DNA of 64,000 nt from an uncultured Clostridia bacterium (GTDB lineage Bacteria > Bacillota > Clostridia > Oscillospirales > CAG-272), in NCBI GenBank assembly GCA_948466345.1, contig CAOKAC010000010.1:1-64000 (forward strand). Direction: 5' to 3'. The notes beneath the pieces were generated by a model. The model saw only the letters and a program-made list of their open reading frames with translations. It was not told the origin of the DNA and searched no databases. Positions 34,290 to 42,892 of this stretch are shown here, piece by piece (position 1 is the stretch's first letter; each line of letters opens with the position of its first letter). A program made the position numbers and the translations under genes.

Positions 34290-34795
34290 AGCTGAAAGTC
34301 TATTTTAATAATGAACAGAAGAAAATTTCTGTAGACAGCGACCTACAAAGCCTCATTCGCAGCGCGATTTTGGAGACGCTGCAAAGCGAGGATTTTTCCA
34401 ACGACTGTGAGGTCTCTGTCACTTTTACAGACAACGCAGGCATCCAGGCTCTAAACCGGGATTATCGCGGGAAGGATACACCTACCGATGTACTGTCTTT
34501 TCCCATGTTCGATTTTGCATCGGAAGAAATACCGCAGGGAGAAGCATTGATTCCACTGGGAGACATTGTTCTTTCATTAGAACGTGCAGGGGAGCAGGCA
34601 AAGGAATATGGACACAGCTTTCGCAGAGAAACAGCTTTTTTAACAGTCCATTCTACCTTGCATCTTTTGGGATATGATCATGAAATCTCTACCGCAGCGG
34701 ATGCAGACATGCGGGATAGGCAGCGGGCAGTACTGAAAAAAATGCAAATCGGGCGACAGTCGGACAAAAGTACAGAAAGTGGAAAAAAAGAATGA
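34286..34795 (+). CDS. ybeY: Endoribonuclease YbeY
   Basis: A 169-residue zinc metalloprotein that acts in 16S rRNA 3'-end maturation and ribosome quality control. The three-His zinc motif is [11 protein letters not shown] near residue 115, and [17 protein letters not shown] precedes it. An AAAGGGG site lies upstream. It overlaps phoH and era by 4 bp each. Confidence 0.95.
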   Translation: MKLKVYFNNEQKKISVDSDLQSLIRSAILETLQSEDFSNDCEVSVTFTDNAGIQALNRDYRGKDTPTDVLSFPMFDFASEEIPQGEALIPLGDIVLSLERAGEQAKEYGHSFRRETAFLTVHSTLHLLGYDHEISTAADADMRDRQRAVLKKMQIGRQSDKSTESGKKE

Positions 34796-35685
34796 GAAAA
34801 ACAGCCTTTATTGCCATTGTTGGCAGACCAAACGTGGGAAAATCTACACTCATGAACGCACTTCTTGGCGAAAAAGTTGTAATTGTGTCTAGTAAGCCTC
34901 AAACCACTAGAAATCGAATTATGGGCGTTTTGACAAAAGACGAAAATCAATTTGTCTTTTTGGACACCCCGGGTATTCACAAGCCTAAAACAAAGTTGGG
35001 CAATTATATGATGAAAAGCGTGCGCACCTCTATGGGCAGTGCAGATGTTGTTATATTGATTGCGGATGCAGGCCGTGCTCCGGGTATGATTGAGCAAAAT
35101 GTAGCCAGTCAAATAAAAGAAGCAGAGCTTCCTTCAATTTTGGTTTTGAACAAGACGGATCTTTATAACCGCGAGCAGTTAGCAGAAACGATTCAGCAAT
35201 ATGCAGATTTGTATAATTTTGACGCTTTTGTACCAGTAAGCGCCTTGAAAGAGAAAAATGTGGATGCAGTGCTTTTTGAAACAGAAAAGTTTCTGTATGA
35301 ATCCGATTGGATGTTTGAAGAGGACATGCTTACCGATCAGCCGGAACGGCAGATTGCCGCAGAGTTTATCCGGGAAAAAATGCTTCGTTCCTTGTCGGAG
35401 GAGATTCCCCACGGCGCAGCGGTAGTCATCGAAGAGTTTAAAGAAACGGACAAGCTGATTTCCATACGTGCAGAAATTTTCTGTGAGCGGGAATCGCACA
35501 AGGGAATTATTGTGGGAAAAGGGGGGCAGACATTGAAACGGATTGGCTCCCAGGCCAGAGAGGATTTAGAAAGCTTCTTTGGTATGAAGGTGTATTTAAA
35601 TCTTTGGGTTAAGGTGAAGGAAAAGTGGCGGGACAGCGACTTTAACCTTCACAACTTTGGATATAATCCCAAAAATCTAGAGTGA
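34792..35685 (+). CDS. era: GTPase Era
   Basis: A 297-residue GTPase that binds the 3' end of 16S rRNA during 30S assembly. G1 GRPNVGKS, G3 DTPGIH, G4 NKTD and G5-region [10 protein letters not shown] are present. The C-terminal KH domain shows [23 protein letters not shown]. The N-terminal switch I ([10 protein letters not shown]) is intact. It overlaps ybeY by 4 bp and precedes recO by 9 bp; dgkA and cdd, which sit here in Bacillus, are absent. Confidence 0.96.
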   Translation: MRKTAFIAIVGRPNVGKSTLMNALLGEKVVIVSSKPQTTRNRIMGVLTKDENQFVFLDTPGIHKPKTKLGNYMMKSVRTSMGSADVVILIADAGRAPGMIEQNVASQIKEAELPSILVLNKTDLYNREQLAETIQQYADLYNFDAFVPVSALKEKNVDAVLFETEKFLYESDWMFEEDMLTDQPERQIAAEFIREKMLRSLSEEIPHGAAVVIEEFKETDKLISIRAEIFCERESHKGIIVGKGGQTLKRIGSQAREDLESFFGMKVYLNLWVKVKEKWRDSDFNLHNFGYNPKNLE

Positions 35686-35694
35686 GACGGCGGT

Positions 35695-36486
35695 ATGGAA
35701 AAGCTGACTGTGCATGGCCTTACCGTCCGGGAGACGGAGGTAGGAGAATATGATAAAATTATTACTCTAGTTACTATGGAGCAGGGACGTATGTCTATTA
35801 TGGGCAAGGGTGTCAAAAGCTTGAAAAGTAAAAACATGGTTTCCTGCCAGCCATTCTGTTACAGTACCTTCACTCTGCGTCGGTCTGATAAATATTATTA
35901 CATTGTGGAAAGTGAGCTGGCTCAGTGCTTTTATGGTTTGCGTACCGATTTGGACAAGATGGCCCTTGCCGCTTATTTGTGCGATGTTTGTGCAGACTGC
36001 TCTGTGGAGGGAAGTGCAGACCCTTCTCTTTTGCGTCTAACGCTAAATGCGCTATATGCCCTTAGTGAAAAAGATGTGAATCTGCAGCAGCTGAAAGCAG
36101 CTTTTGAATTTAAATGTGCATGCGAAATGGGATTTCAACCGCAGCTGGACGCTTGTGCTATATGTGGATGTGCTTCCAGCGAAAATATATACTTAGATAT
36201 TATGAACGGCAGAATTCTATGTCGTACTTGCCGAGACCAAGCACAGATAGAGGGAGAGAGTGCCACGCCAGATTGCGACGGAACAGCCCGATACTATCTG
36301 TTTCTTACGCCCGGCGTTTTATCAGCTATGCAATATGTAGAACAGGCTCCGGTAAATCGATTTTTGTCTTTTGCTTTGGAGCAGGATGACCTGCGTTTGT
36401 TTGCAGGTGTGGGGGAAAAATATCTTTTACATCATCTAGAGCATTCTTTTTCTACTCTTGGCTTTTATAAATCCTTATTATTATAA
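35695..36486 (+). CDS. recO: DNA repair protein RecO
   Basis: A 263-residue recombination mediator that loads RecA on SSB-coated DNA. The N-terminal OB fold has ETEVGEYDKIITLVTMEQGRMSIMGKGVKS. The zinc-binding block near residues 153-185 shows CAICGC and CRTC. A GGCGGT site lies before the ATG. It follows era and precedes mutS2 by 2 bp. Confidence 0.92.
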   Translation: MEKLTVHGLTVRETEVGEYDKIITLVTMEQGRMSIMGKGVKSLKSKNMVSCQPFCYSTFTLRRSDKYYYIVESELAQCFYGLRTDLDKMALAAYLCDVCADCSVEGSADPSLLRLTLNALYALSEKDVNLQQLKAAFEFKCACEMGFQPQLDACAICGCASSENIYLDIMNGRILCRTCRDQAQIEGESATPDCDGTARYYLFLTPGVLSAMQYVEQAPVNRFLSFALEQDDLRLFAGVGEKYLLHHLEHSFSTLGFYKSLLL

Positions 36487-36488
36487 AA

Positions 36489-38873
36489 ATGTATGGTGAA
36501 ATGAACGAAAAAATATTTTCAATATTAGAATTTGATAAAATTCGAGGACAACTGGCGGATGTAGCGCTGACAGATGGATCCCGACAGAGGGCGTTGGACC
36601 TTGTCCCTTCCTGTGATATGGATGAAATCCGCCGTCGTCAACTGCACACTGCAGATGCAAAACGATTGCAGGGACAAAAGGGAACGCCTTCCTTTGGAGC
36701 AGTACGAGATATTCATTCCGCCTGCGAACGGGCGGAAAAGGGTGCTGTTCTTTCTATGCGGGAGCTTCTGGACTGTGCAAATGTTTTGCGGACGTCCAGA
36801 TCGCTTTTGGAATATAGCAAAAGTGATCGGCTGTTTGACACTGCTTTAGACGAAATATTTGAGCGCCTAATTCCCATAAAAACATTGGAAGAGAGAATTA
36901 GCCGGGCGATTATTTCCGAGGAAATGGTGGCGGACGATGCCAGCCCCGCGCTTTTAGAAATCTGCCAAAGAATTCGCAGAACCAACGCACGTATTGCTGA
37001 CCTTATGCAGCAGTATACCAACGGAGGGACCTACTCTAAATATCTGCAGGAAAACATTGTAACTACCCGTGGCGGCAGATTTGTCATTCCAGTAAAAAGC
37101 GAATATAAAAATGAAATTAAAGGCCTTGTCCATGATACCTCCGCATCTGGTGCTACGCTGTTTATTGAGCCAATGCGGGTAGTGGAGGCAAACAATGAAT
37201 TGAGACAGCTCCAAAGTGAAAAGGAGCACGAAATCGAGCGAATTTTATGGGAGCTTTCCGGATTAGTGGCGGACAACGCCTTTACCATTGTATGCGACTA
37301 CGAAAACATTACAGAGCTTGCCTTTATTTTTGCATGCGGCGAATTGGCATATCGGATGGACGCCTGTGAGCCGGTAATTACCCAGGAAAGACGGATTGAA
37401 CTGCGTTGCAGTCGTCACCCCTTAATTGCAGGAGCAGTTCCGGTAGATATTCTGATCGGTGACGATTACAGTATGCTTGTAATTACTGGTCCAAATACAG
37501 GGGGTAAAACGGTTGCTCTGAAAACCTTAGGACTTTTTTCCACGATGGCCCAGGCGGGACTGCAGCTTCCCTGTGAGACGGCGTGTGTATGTGTGTTCGA
37601 TACCGTTTTTGCCGACATTGGAGACGAACAGTCCATCGAGCAATCTCTTTCCACTTTTTCTTCTCATATGGTGGGAATTGTATCTATTTTAGAGCATATG
37701 ACCAGTCAATCTCTCATTTTATTTGACGAGCTTGGCTCTGGAACAGATCCGGTAGAAGGAGCAGCACTTGCTACCTCTATTTTGGAGGAAGTGCTTGGAA
37801 TCGGAGCCATTTGTGGTGCGACTACCCACTATGCCGAACTCAAGGCTTTTGCCATTGAACGGGAAGGGGTATGCAATGCTTCCTGCGAATTTGATGTGGA
37901 AACCCTGCGTCCTACCTATCGGTTGATGATTGGTACTCCCGGTAAATCCAATGCCTTCGCCATATCGGAGCGTCTTGGAATTTCTCGACACATTGTAGAT
38001 CGGGCGAGGGAATATGTAGATCATGGAAGTCGCAGCTTTGAGGCAGTTATTGAAAAAATGGAAACCCAACGATTTGCATTGGAAGCAGAAAAAGAAAAAG
38101 CACGCGCCCTGCGTATTGAGTACGAACGATTTAAGCAGGATGCGGAAGCACAGCTGCAGGAAAAACTGGGGCATGCAGATAAAGAAGCTGCACGCATTAT
38201 GGATAAAGCGCGGCAAATCTTGGATAGCGCGCGTGCATCCAGTGATTTTATATTAAAGCAGCTAGATGATGCAAAACGAGCAAAAGATGCAGATAATTTT
38301 GGAGATAAAATTTCTGCAGCAAAAAAGAATATTAAATCCCGCGTGAGGGAATTTCACGAAAAGAATACACCCGAGGAAAAAGAAGACGATTACGTATTGC
38401 CACGAGCACTCAAAAAAGGGGACACGGTAATGCATCGCAGTTTGGGAACCAAAGGTACTCTTTTGGAGGATCCTGACAAAAAGGGAAATGTGACGATTCA
38501 AATGGGAATTTTAAAAACCAAAATGCACATATCCCAACTACGTCTTTTGGATGACATACCTACGGTGGGAGAAAAAGGAAAGCAGACATCGCGCTCCTCC
38601 TATAAAGCCGCCGCAGCCAGATCCTTCAAGCCGGAACTAGACGTACGTGGTATGATTGGAGACGATGCCTGCTTTATGCTGGATCGGTATTTAGACGATG
38701 CTTTGGTTGCAGGAATATATAGTGTAATGATTATTCACGGAAAGGGAACCGGTGCGCTCCGCCAAGCGGTGTGGAATTATCTGAAGCGAGATAGCCGTGT
38801 GGAGTCCTATCGCGTCGGACAATATGGCGAAGGGGATTATGGGGTAACCGTTGTAGAACTACGCCGCAAGTAA
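36489..38873 (+). CDS. mutS2: MutS2, DNA-binding ATPase with Smr nuclease domain
   Basis: A 794-residue MutS-family ATPase that suppresses homologous recombination and acts in ribosome rescue in some Firmicutes. Walker A is TGPNTGGKTVALKTLGL (near residue 330), Walker B ILFDELGSGTDPVEGAAL, and a long coiled region spans roughly 500-600. The C-terminal Smr domain has ELDVRGM and IIHGKGTGALRQAVWNYL. The Shine-Dalgarno sequence is weak; ATG 36501 is an alternative start. It runs convergently into a DUF4830 gene with a 3-bp gap. Confidence 0.94.
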   Translation: MYGEMNEKIFSILEFDKIRGQLADVALTDGSRQRALDLVPSCDMDEIRRRQLHTADAKRLQGQKGTPSFGAVRDIHSACERAEKGAVLSMRELLDCANVLRTSRSLLEYSKSDRLFDTALDEIFERLIPIKTLEERISRAIISEEMVADDASPALLEICQRIRRTNARIADLMQQYTNGGTYSKYLQENIVTTRGGRFVIPVKSEYKNEIKGLVHDTSASGATLFIEPMRVVEANNELRQLQSEKEHEIERILWELSGLVADNAFTIVCDYENITELAFIFACGELAYRMDACEPVITQERRIELRCSRHPLIAGAVPVDILIGDDYSMLVITGPNTGGKTVALKTLGLFSTMAQAGLQLPCETACVCVFDTVFADIGDEQSIEQSLSTFSSHMVGIVSILEHMTSQSLILFDELGSGTDPVEGAALATSILEEVLGIGAICGATTHYAELKAFAIEREGVCNASCEFDVETLRPTYRLMIGTPGKSNAFAISERLGISRHIVDRAREYVDHGSRSFEAVIEKMETQRFALEAEKEKARALRIEYERFKQDAEAQLQEKLGHADKEAARIMDKARQILDSARASSDFILKQLDDAKRAKDADNFGDKISAAKKNIKSRVREFHEKNTPEEKEDDYVLPRALKKGDTVMHRSLGTKGTLLEDPDKKGNVTIQMGILKTKMHISQLRLLDDIPTVGEKGKQTSRSSYKAAAARSFKPELDVRGMIGDDACFMLDRYLDDALVAGIYSVMIIHGKGTGALRQAVWNYLKRDSRVESYRVGQYGEGDYGVTVVELRRK

Positions 38874-38876
38874 CCT

Positions 38877-39374
38877 TTATTCTGTTTGAGTGGGCAGGGC
38901 AAAGCCGTGAATGAAACCGGATACATCGGAAGAACAGATATCCCCACCAATAACCCGATTTTTATAGACGATTATGTTAGCATATACAGTGCCTTCATAA
39001 TCGGGGTAGTTGTTGATTTGATAGGTATATCGTGTAGCGGTTTTTCCCTTATATTTGGCTAGATCCAGCCCCTGAGCTTTCTGCACCTCATTATAGGAAT
39101 TCATAACTTTATCAAAGTCTGTTGGAATCCGCACCTCTACCTCTTCTACGGCCTCCTTTCCGGCATCCCATCCAAATTGAGAGAGGAATTCCAATCTGTT
39201 TTCATTAGTTTTGATTTTTTCAAAATTGATAGTGCCATTATCCTCCAGAATTGCCCCAGCCGATACTTCTTTGGTTGTCGGCATTAGAATCAGCAAAGCT
39301 ACCAAAGCGATTACAGCGATGCCGATTACACCTGCAAATTTCAGCGAACTTGCTTTTAAGGAACATACAAACAT
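38877..39374 (-). CDS. DUF4830-domain membrane-anchored protein
   Basis: A 165-residue protein with an N-terminal membrane helix (about residues 12-32) and an extracytoplasmic domain. FLSQFGWDAGKEAVEEVEVRIP, YNEVQKAQGLDLAKYKG and NRVIGGDICSSD match DUF4830 as I know it. Function is unknown; the family is common in Oscillospirales. A GAAAGG site precedes the ATG. It is convergent with mutS2 and divergent from a regulator gene. Confidence 0.75.
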   Translation of the reverse strand: MFVCSLKASSLKFAGVIGIAVIALVALLILMPTTKEVSAGAILEDNGTINFEKIKTNENRLEFLSQFGWDAGKEAVEEVEVRIPTDFDKVMNSYNEVQKAQGLDLAKYKGKTATRYTYQINNYPDYEGTVYANIIVYKNRVIGGDICSSDVSGFIHGFALPTQTE

Positions 39375-39439
39375 ATGTATTCCGCCTTTCTATTAATACA
39401 ACTATTCAATTATATGCTGACAGGAGAGAAATATGAATC

Positions 39440-40033
39440 ATGATTTTGATAATTGACAATACACAGCGAAAATTTCGCACGGAAATTCGTAAGCGTTTTC
39501 TATCTGATAATATTCCATGTATGGTAGCGGATGTGAGTCAGTATGACGAATACCTTCCAGCGCCGTTTACAGTGGTAACAGAACGTTACCTTTTAGATGA
39601 GGTAGCGTATGTAGCTGGATTGCACAATCATGATCATGCGCCTATTTGTCTTCATGAAGAAGTGCGGGATATGTATGAATATATTATAGAAGCCTTGTTG
39701 GAGCATTTTGGAGATATTTTTGGAACAAGTAAAATTGCAAGAGTACTTACAAAAAACGGGGAAGTACTATTTTGTGGAAAGCCCTTATATCTAACTAAAA
39801 GTGAATCGCGTATTTTAAATATGTTAAAATATGCTCCTACTGATTCTGCTACAGGAGAGAAGGTTTATTACAGCAAAGAGCAGCTGGCAGCGTATTGTAT
39901 GACTGATGGCCGCAACGCAGCTGGCGCTGTAGCAGTACATATTTGCAATATGAATAATAAAGCAAATAAGATTGCCGGATTTGATATTGTGGAGTGTAAG
40001 CGATATTTGGGATATCGGCTTCATGTTTTTTAA
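39440..40033 (+). CDS. Atypical response regulator: degenerate receiver plus winged helix
   Basis: A 197-residue protein. The N-terminal ~100 residues start MILIIDNTQRKFR like a receiver, but the phospho-acceptor Asp is missing (the third strand reads FTVVTER) and no KP motif follows. The C-terminal ~85 residues are an OmpR-type winged helix (LTKSESRILNML, YSKEQLAAYC, AVHICNMNNKANKI, RYLGYRLHVF). It may therefore regulate without phosphorylation. No histidine kinase is adjacent. The ATG lies 13-14 nt after AGGAG, a loose spacing. A glycosyltransferase gene follows 17 bp later. Confidence 0.65.
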   Translation: MILIIDNTQRKFRTEIRKRFLSDNIPCMVADVSQYDEYLPAPFTVVTERYLLDEVAYVAGLHNHDHAPICLHEEVRDMYEYIIEALLEHFGDIFGTSKIARVLTKNGEVLFCGKPLYLTKSESRILNMLKYAPTDSATGEKVYYSKEQLAAYCMTDGRNAAGAVAVHICNMNNKANKIAGFDIVECKRYLGYRLHVF

Positions 40034-40050
40034 AGGGGGATAGAAAAGTT

Positions 40051-41040
40051 TTGTTGGTTAGTGTTATTGTTCCTGTATATAATACGGAAAAATATCTTTT
40101 AGACTGTGTGCAAAGTATTTTGCAGCAAACTTATACAGAATTAGAATGTATTTTAGTTGATGATGGATCTACAGATGAGTCTGCCGGTATATGCAGCAGA
40201 CTTGTATCGACAGATACGCGTATTGTTTATTATCGTCAGGAAAATGCTGGTGTGGCCGCTGCACGTAATCAGGGACTTTCTTTGGCAAAAGGCGAGCGTA
40301 TCCTTTTTGTAGACAGTGATGATGTGCTGCAACAGAATATGGTAGAAGAGATGCAGTCTGTCATGGACACTGACAAAACAGACTGTGTTGTCTGTGGGGT
40401 CACTTTTTTTACAGAATCGGACCTACTAAAGACACAGGAAATACTTCCGCATGCAGTTCTGCACAGCGGGGAAGAGATGGCGGCATATTTTTCAAAAAAT
40501 TATTCCGCCACGCTGATGAATTCTCCTTGCAACAAGCTCTATAAAAGGGAATATATAAAGCAAACTTTTGACCCCTCTATGGATCTTGGAGAAGATCTGT
40601 TGTTCAACCTCCTGTATTTTCGTGAAATCTCTTCAATATCCTATGTGGATAAGCCTTTCTACTGCTACCGCAGAAATGTTACCGACAGTCTAAGTGTGAA
40701 GCTGCGTCCGCATATGTTTGAAATTGCAGGACGGCTTTATAAGGAATGTATGGATTATTTAAACGAATTTCAAGGCCCCTTTGCGACAGAGAAAATTTCC
40801 TATTTTCATTTTAAAAATTTGCAGCTTGCTACATTAGGCGTGCTGCAGTCCGACATATCCCAAAGGGAGAAAAAAAAGAAACTTTGCACAATTTGTAAAG
40901 ACAATGCAACAAAAATGGCTCTTTCCGATGTTGTTAAAATATCTCTTGGGAAAAAAGACCGTTTGTTTTTTCAGCTTATGTATGGAGAAAGAATTGTTCT
41001 TTTATACTGGATCAATAAATTGTGGTTAATGCGGCGATGA
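40051..41040 (+). CDS. Family 2 glycosyltransferase
   Basis: A 329-residue GT-A-fold enzyme, probably adding a sugar to a cell-surface polysaccharide. SVIVPVYNTEKYLLDCVQSI, ILVDDGSTDES and FVDSDD (metal-binding DxD-like) are intact, and the C-terminal region holds LYKREYI and DLGEDLLFNL. It starts with TTG after AAGGGGGA. It is followed by a strong terminator and is likely co-transcribed with the degenerate regulator upstream. Confidence 0.88.
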   Translation: MLVSVIVPVYNTEKYLLDCVQSILQQTYTELECILVDDGSTDESAGICSRLVSTDTRIVYYRQENAGVAAARNQGLSLAKGERILFVDSDDVLQQNMVEEMQSVMDTDKTDCVVCGVTFFTESDLLKTQEILPHAVLHSGEEMAAYFSKNYSATLMNSPCNKLYKREYIKQTFDPSMDLGEDLLFNLLYFREISSISYVDKPFYCYRRNVTDSLSVKLRPHMFEIAGRLYKECMDYLNEFQGPFATEKISYFHFKNLQLATLGVLQSDISQREKKKKLCTICKDNATKMALSDVVKISLGKKDRLFFQLMYGERIVLLYWINKLWLMRR

Positions 41041-41041
41041 A

Positions 41042-41073
41042 AAAAAGAACACCGATAATTCGGTGTTCTTTTT
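41042..41073. terminator. Bidirectional terminator
   Basis: AAAAAGAACACCG (41042-41054) pairs with CGGTGTTCTTTTT (41061-41073) around ATAATT, between convergent genes. Confidence 0.9.
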
Positions 41074-41080
41074 ATGTATT

Positions 41081-41599
41081 TTACTGGTCCTGGCATCCAT
41101 TAGGACATCCGCCCTTAAGAGCGTCATACCGCGTTCCACAATGGGTACAGTAAAGCATTTTTGTTTCAGGAATCTGGGGTGCTGCTTCTTTTACAGGTTC
41201 GGGAATTTTTTTGTTAATAGAAATTACATTTTGCACCAGCAGAATGATAAGCATCAGCAATTCATAAGTGACACGAACAACAATAGGACCGAAGATCATT
41301 AAAATCAGTCCTTGCAGTGCAAAGCTTTTGAAAGAACCTTCTCCCCAGAAAGAGGAGAGCCGTTCTCCGGAGAAAAGCATGAAAAAACCACATACAACGC
41401 AGAAAAGGGTTACAAAAATATAAAGCGCTTTTAGGATCTTTTCAATAAACAAAATTTTGAAATTAAAAATATCTGCGATTACCTGGAAAAATTTGTTGAG
41501 ACTGGTGCGCTTTTTCTCCGGTAAAAGAAAAATAAAAGCTAAAACAGTGCCTGCAATAGCTACAACGATACCAATAATTTCTGCTACTAAAACTGGCAT
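41081..41599 (-). CDS. Membrane protein with C-terminal zinc ribbon
   Basis: A 172-residue protein with hydrophobic segments near residues 4-26, 55-80 and 88-125. A C-terminal zinc ribbon reads YCTHCGTRYDALKGGCPNGC (about 149-168). Function is unknown; this layout (membrane part plus cytosolic ribbon) is frequent in Clostridia. AGGGAG precedes the ATG, and a perfect promoter lies about 35 bp upstream. It is followed by a terminator shared with the glycosyltransferase gene, so it is monocistronic. Confidence 0.65.
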   Translation of the reverse strand: MPVLVAEIIGIVVAIAGTVLAFIFLLPEKKRTSLNKFFQVIADIFNFKILFIEKILKALYIFVTLFCVVCGFFMLFSGERLSSFWGEGSFKSFALQGLILMIFGPIVVRVTYELLMLIILLVQNVISINKKIPEPVKEAAPQIPETKMLYCTHCGTRYDALKGGCPNGCQDQ

Positions 41600-41632
41600 A
41601 ATGAGAATCTCCCTTCGTATTTTATTAATATA

Positions 41633-41661
41633 ATTATACTTTATCAGACATATTTTGTCAA
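41633..41661 (-). promoter_or_regulatory. Sigma-A-type promoter for the zinc-ribbon membrane protein
   Basis: On the minus strand TTGACA (41661-41656), a 17-bp spacer and TATAAT (41638-41633), both perfect. Confidence 0.75.
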
Positions 41662-41668
41662 TATATAT

Positions 41669-41702
41669 AAATAAAGGCAGAAATGATTTTCTGCCTTTAT
41701 TT
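41669..41702 (-). terminator. Terminator of the lon-to-acetyltransferase gene run
   Basis: AAATAAAGGCAGAAA pairs perfectly with TTTCTGCCTTTATTT around a short loop. It ends the minus-strand run that reaches back to lon; the left side overlaps the promoter region of the next minus-strand gene. Confidence 0.85.
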
Positions 41703-41721
41703 ATATGCTCATTTACGCTAT

Positions 41722-42129
41722 TTATTCCGTTTCATATTTGCAGGGAGCTTTATAAAATACGTCTAAATCCATTTGATAGATATTATCCCGCAAAGAAAAT
41801 CCCGTTTTGGAAAGAACTTCTTCCGGCCCGGCATCCGGAAGCATTTCTGCTTTTTTTATTCCTATCCGATGCATAAAGTACATGACTGTGCGGCAAAGCA
41901 CGATCATTGCTTCATCCTCGATAAAGGCCATTGGGCAGCTTAACGTCAGAATTTGGCCTATATCCCCTACAGTAAACTGGCAAATACCAATCATTTCGGT
42001 GACAGTTTCTCTATCTGGAGCAAGATTTGCCGTATAGTAGGACAAAGCGTTCGCCTTATAGGGAACAGAAAGCATATCACAAATCTTTTTTTGTTCTTCT
42101 TTTTCTGCGATGGGTTTTACAACAAACAT
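41722..42129 (-). CDS. Small acetyltransferase-like hypothetical protein
   Basis: A 135-residue protein. EKEEQKKICDMLSVPYKANALSYY, a central MIGICQFTVGDIGQILTL strand region and AMIVLCRTVMYFMHRIGIKKAEM suggest a degenerate GNAT fold, with no clear acetyl-CoA loop. GGAG lies 5 nt before the ATG. It is the last gene of the run starting at lon, 12 bp after rluB. Confidence 0.5.
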   Translation of the reverse strand: MFVVKPIAEKEEQKKICDMLSVPYKANALSYYTANLAPDRETVTEMIGICQFTVGDIGQILTLSCPMAFIEDEAMIVLCRTVMYFMHRIGIKKAEMLPDAGPEEVLSKTGFSLRDNIYQMDLDVFYKAPCKYETE

Positions 42130-42141
42130 AGATACTCCGTT

Positions 42142-42882
42142 TTATGCATTTTGAAGATATTGTACTTCTGTATTTGTAAGATGCCTCCATTTGCCACGAG
42201 GCAAATCAGATAGGAATAGTGCACCTACTGCAATCCGTCGCAGCCGCAGCACCGTTAGCTGTGCTGCATCGCACATGCGACGGATTTGCCGGTTACGTCC
42301 TTCGTACAGCGTAATTTTCAGCAGGGAATACAAATTGCCGCCTTTGTCCCGTTCTCCTGCTTTGCACAGACGTGCTTCAATAGGCCGTAGCATGTACCCA
42401 TCTAACTCCATAGGGGCTGTCAGACGTTTCATATCCGTATGATCCAAAACGCCCTTTACCTTAACCATATATATTTTGGGGATAGAATGAGATGGATGGG
42501 TGAGTTTGTTTGCCAAGGCACCATCATCTGTAAAGAGCAGCAGCCCTTCAGAGTACATATCCAGCCTGCCTACCGGATACACTCGATTTGGTACATCTGC
42601 CAGCAGATCCAACACGCACGGGCGTCCTTGCTCGTCTGCCATAGTGGTAACATATCCTGGTGGTTTATGCAGCATAATGTATGTATGCCCAGTGTTCTGG
42701 GCTTTATTTTTGACAGGTTGTCCCTTCCAGCAAACTTGGTCTGCACCGGGAGTAATTTTATCGCCGATGGATGCGACCGTCCCATTTATTGTAACAGTGC
42801 CGGCAGCGATTTCTACTTCCGCCCTCCGCCGGGAAAGGACGCCGCAATCTGTAAAATATTTTTGAAGTCTGATTTTTTCCAT
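42142..42882 (-). CDS. rluB: Ribosomal large-subunit pseudouridine synthase (RluB/RsuA family)
   Basis: A 246-residue enzyme that isomerises a uridine in rRNA. An N-terminal S4 domain (RLQKYFTDCGVLSRRRAEVEIAAGTVTING) is followed by the catalytic block YPVGRLDMYSEGLLLFTDDG (catalytic Asp in GRLD) and the EGRNRQIRRMCD motif. The ATG at 42882 sits 6 nt after AAGGGA. rluB near scpA-scpB and dac matches the Bacillus order; the exact target (2605 in E. coli 23S) is by family. Confidence 0.92.
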   Translation of the reverse strand: MEKIRLQKYFTDCGVLSRRRAEVEIAAGTVTINGTVASIGDKITPGADQVCWKGQPVKNKAQNTGHTYIMLHKPPGYVTTMADEQGRPCVLDLLADVPNRVYPVGRLDMYSEGLLLFTDDGALANKLTHPSHSIPKIYMVKVKGVLDHTDMKRLTAPMELDGYMLRPIEARLCKAGERDKGGNLYSLLKITLYEGRNRQIRRMCDAAQLTVLRLRRIAVGALFLSDLPRGKWRHLTNTEVQYLQNA

Positions 42883-42892
42883 ATCCAATCCC

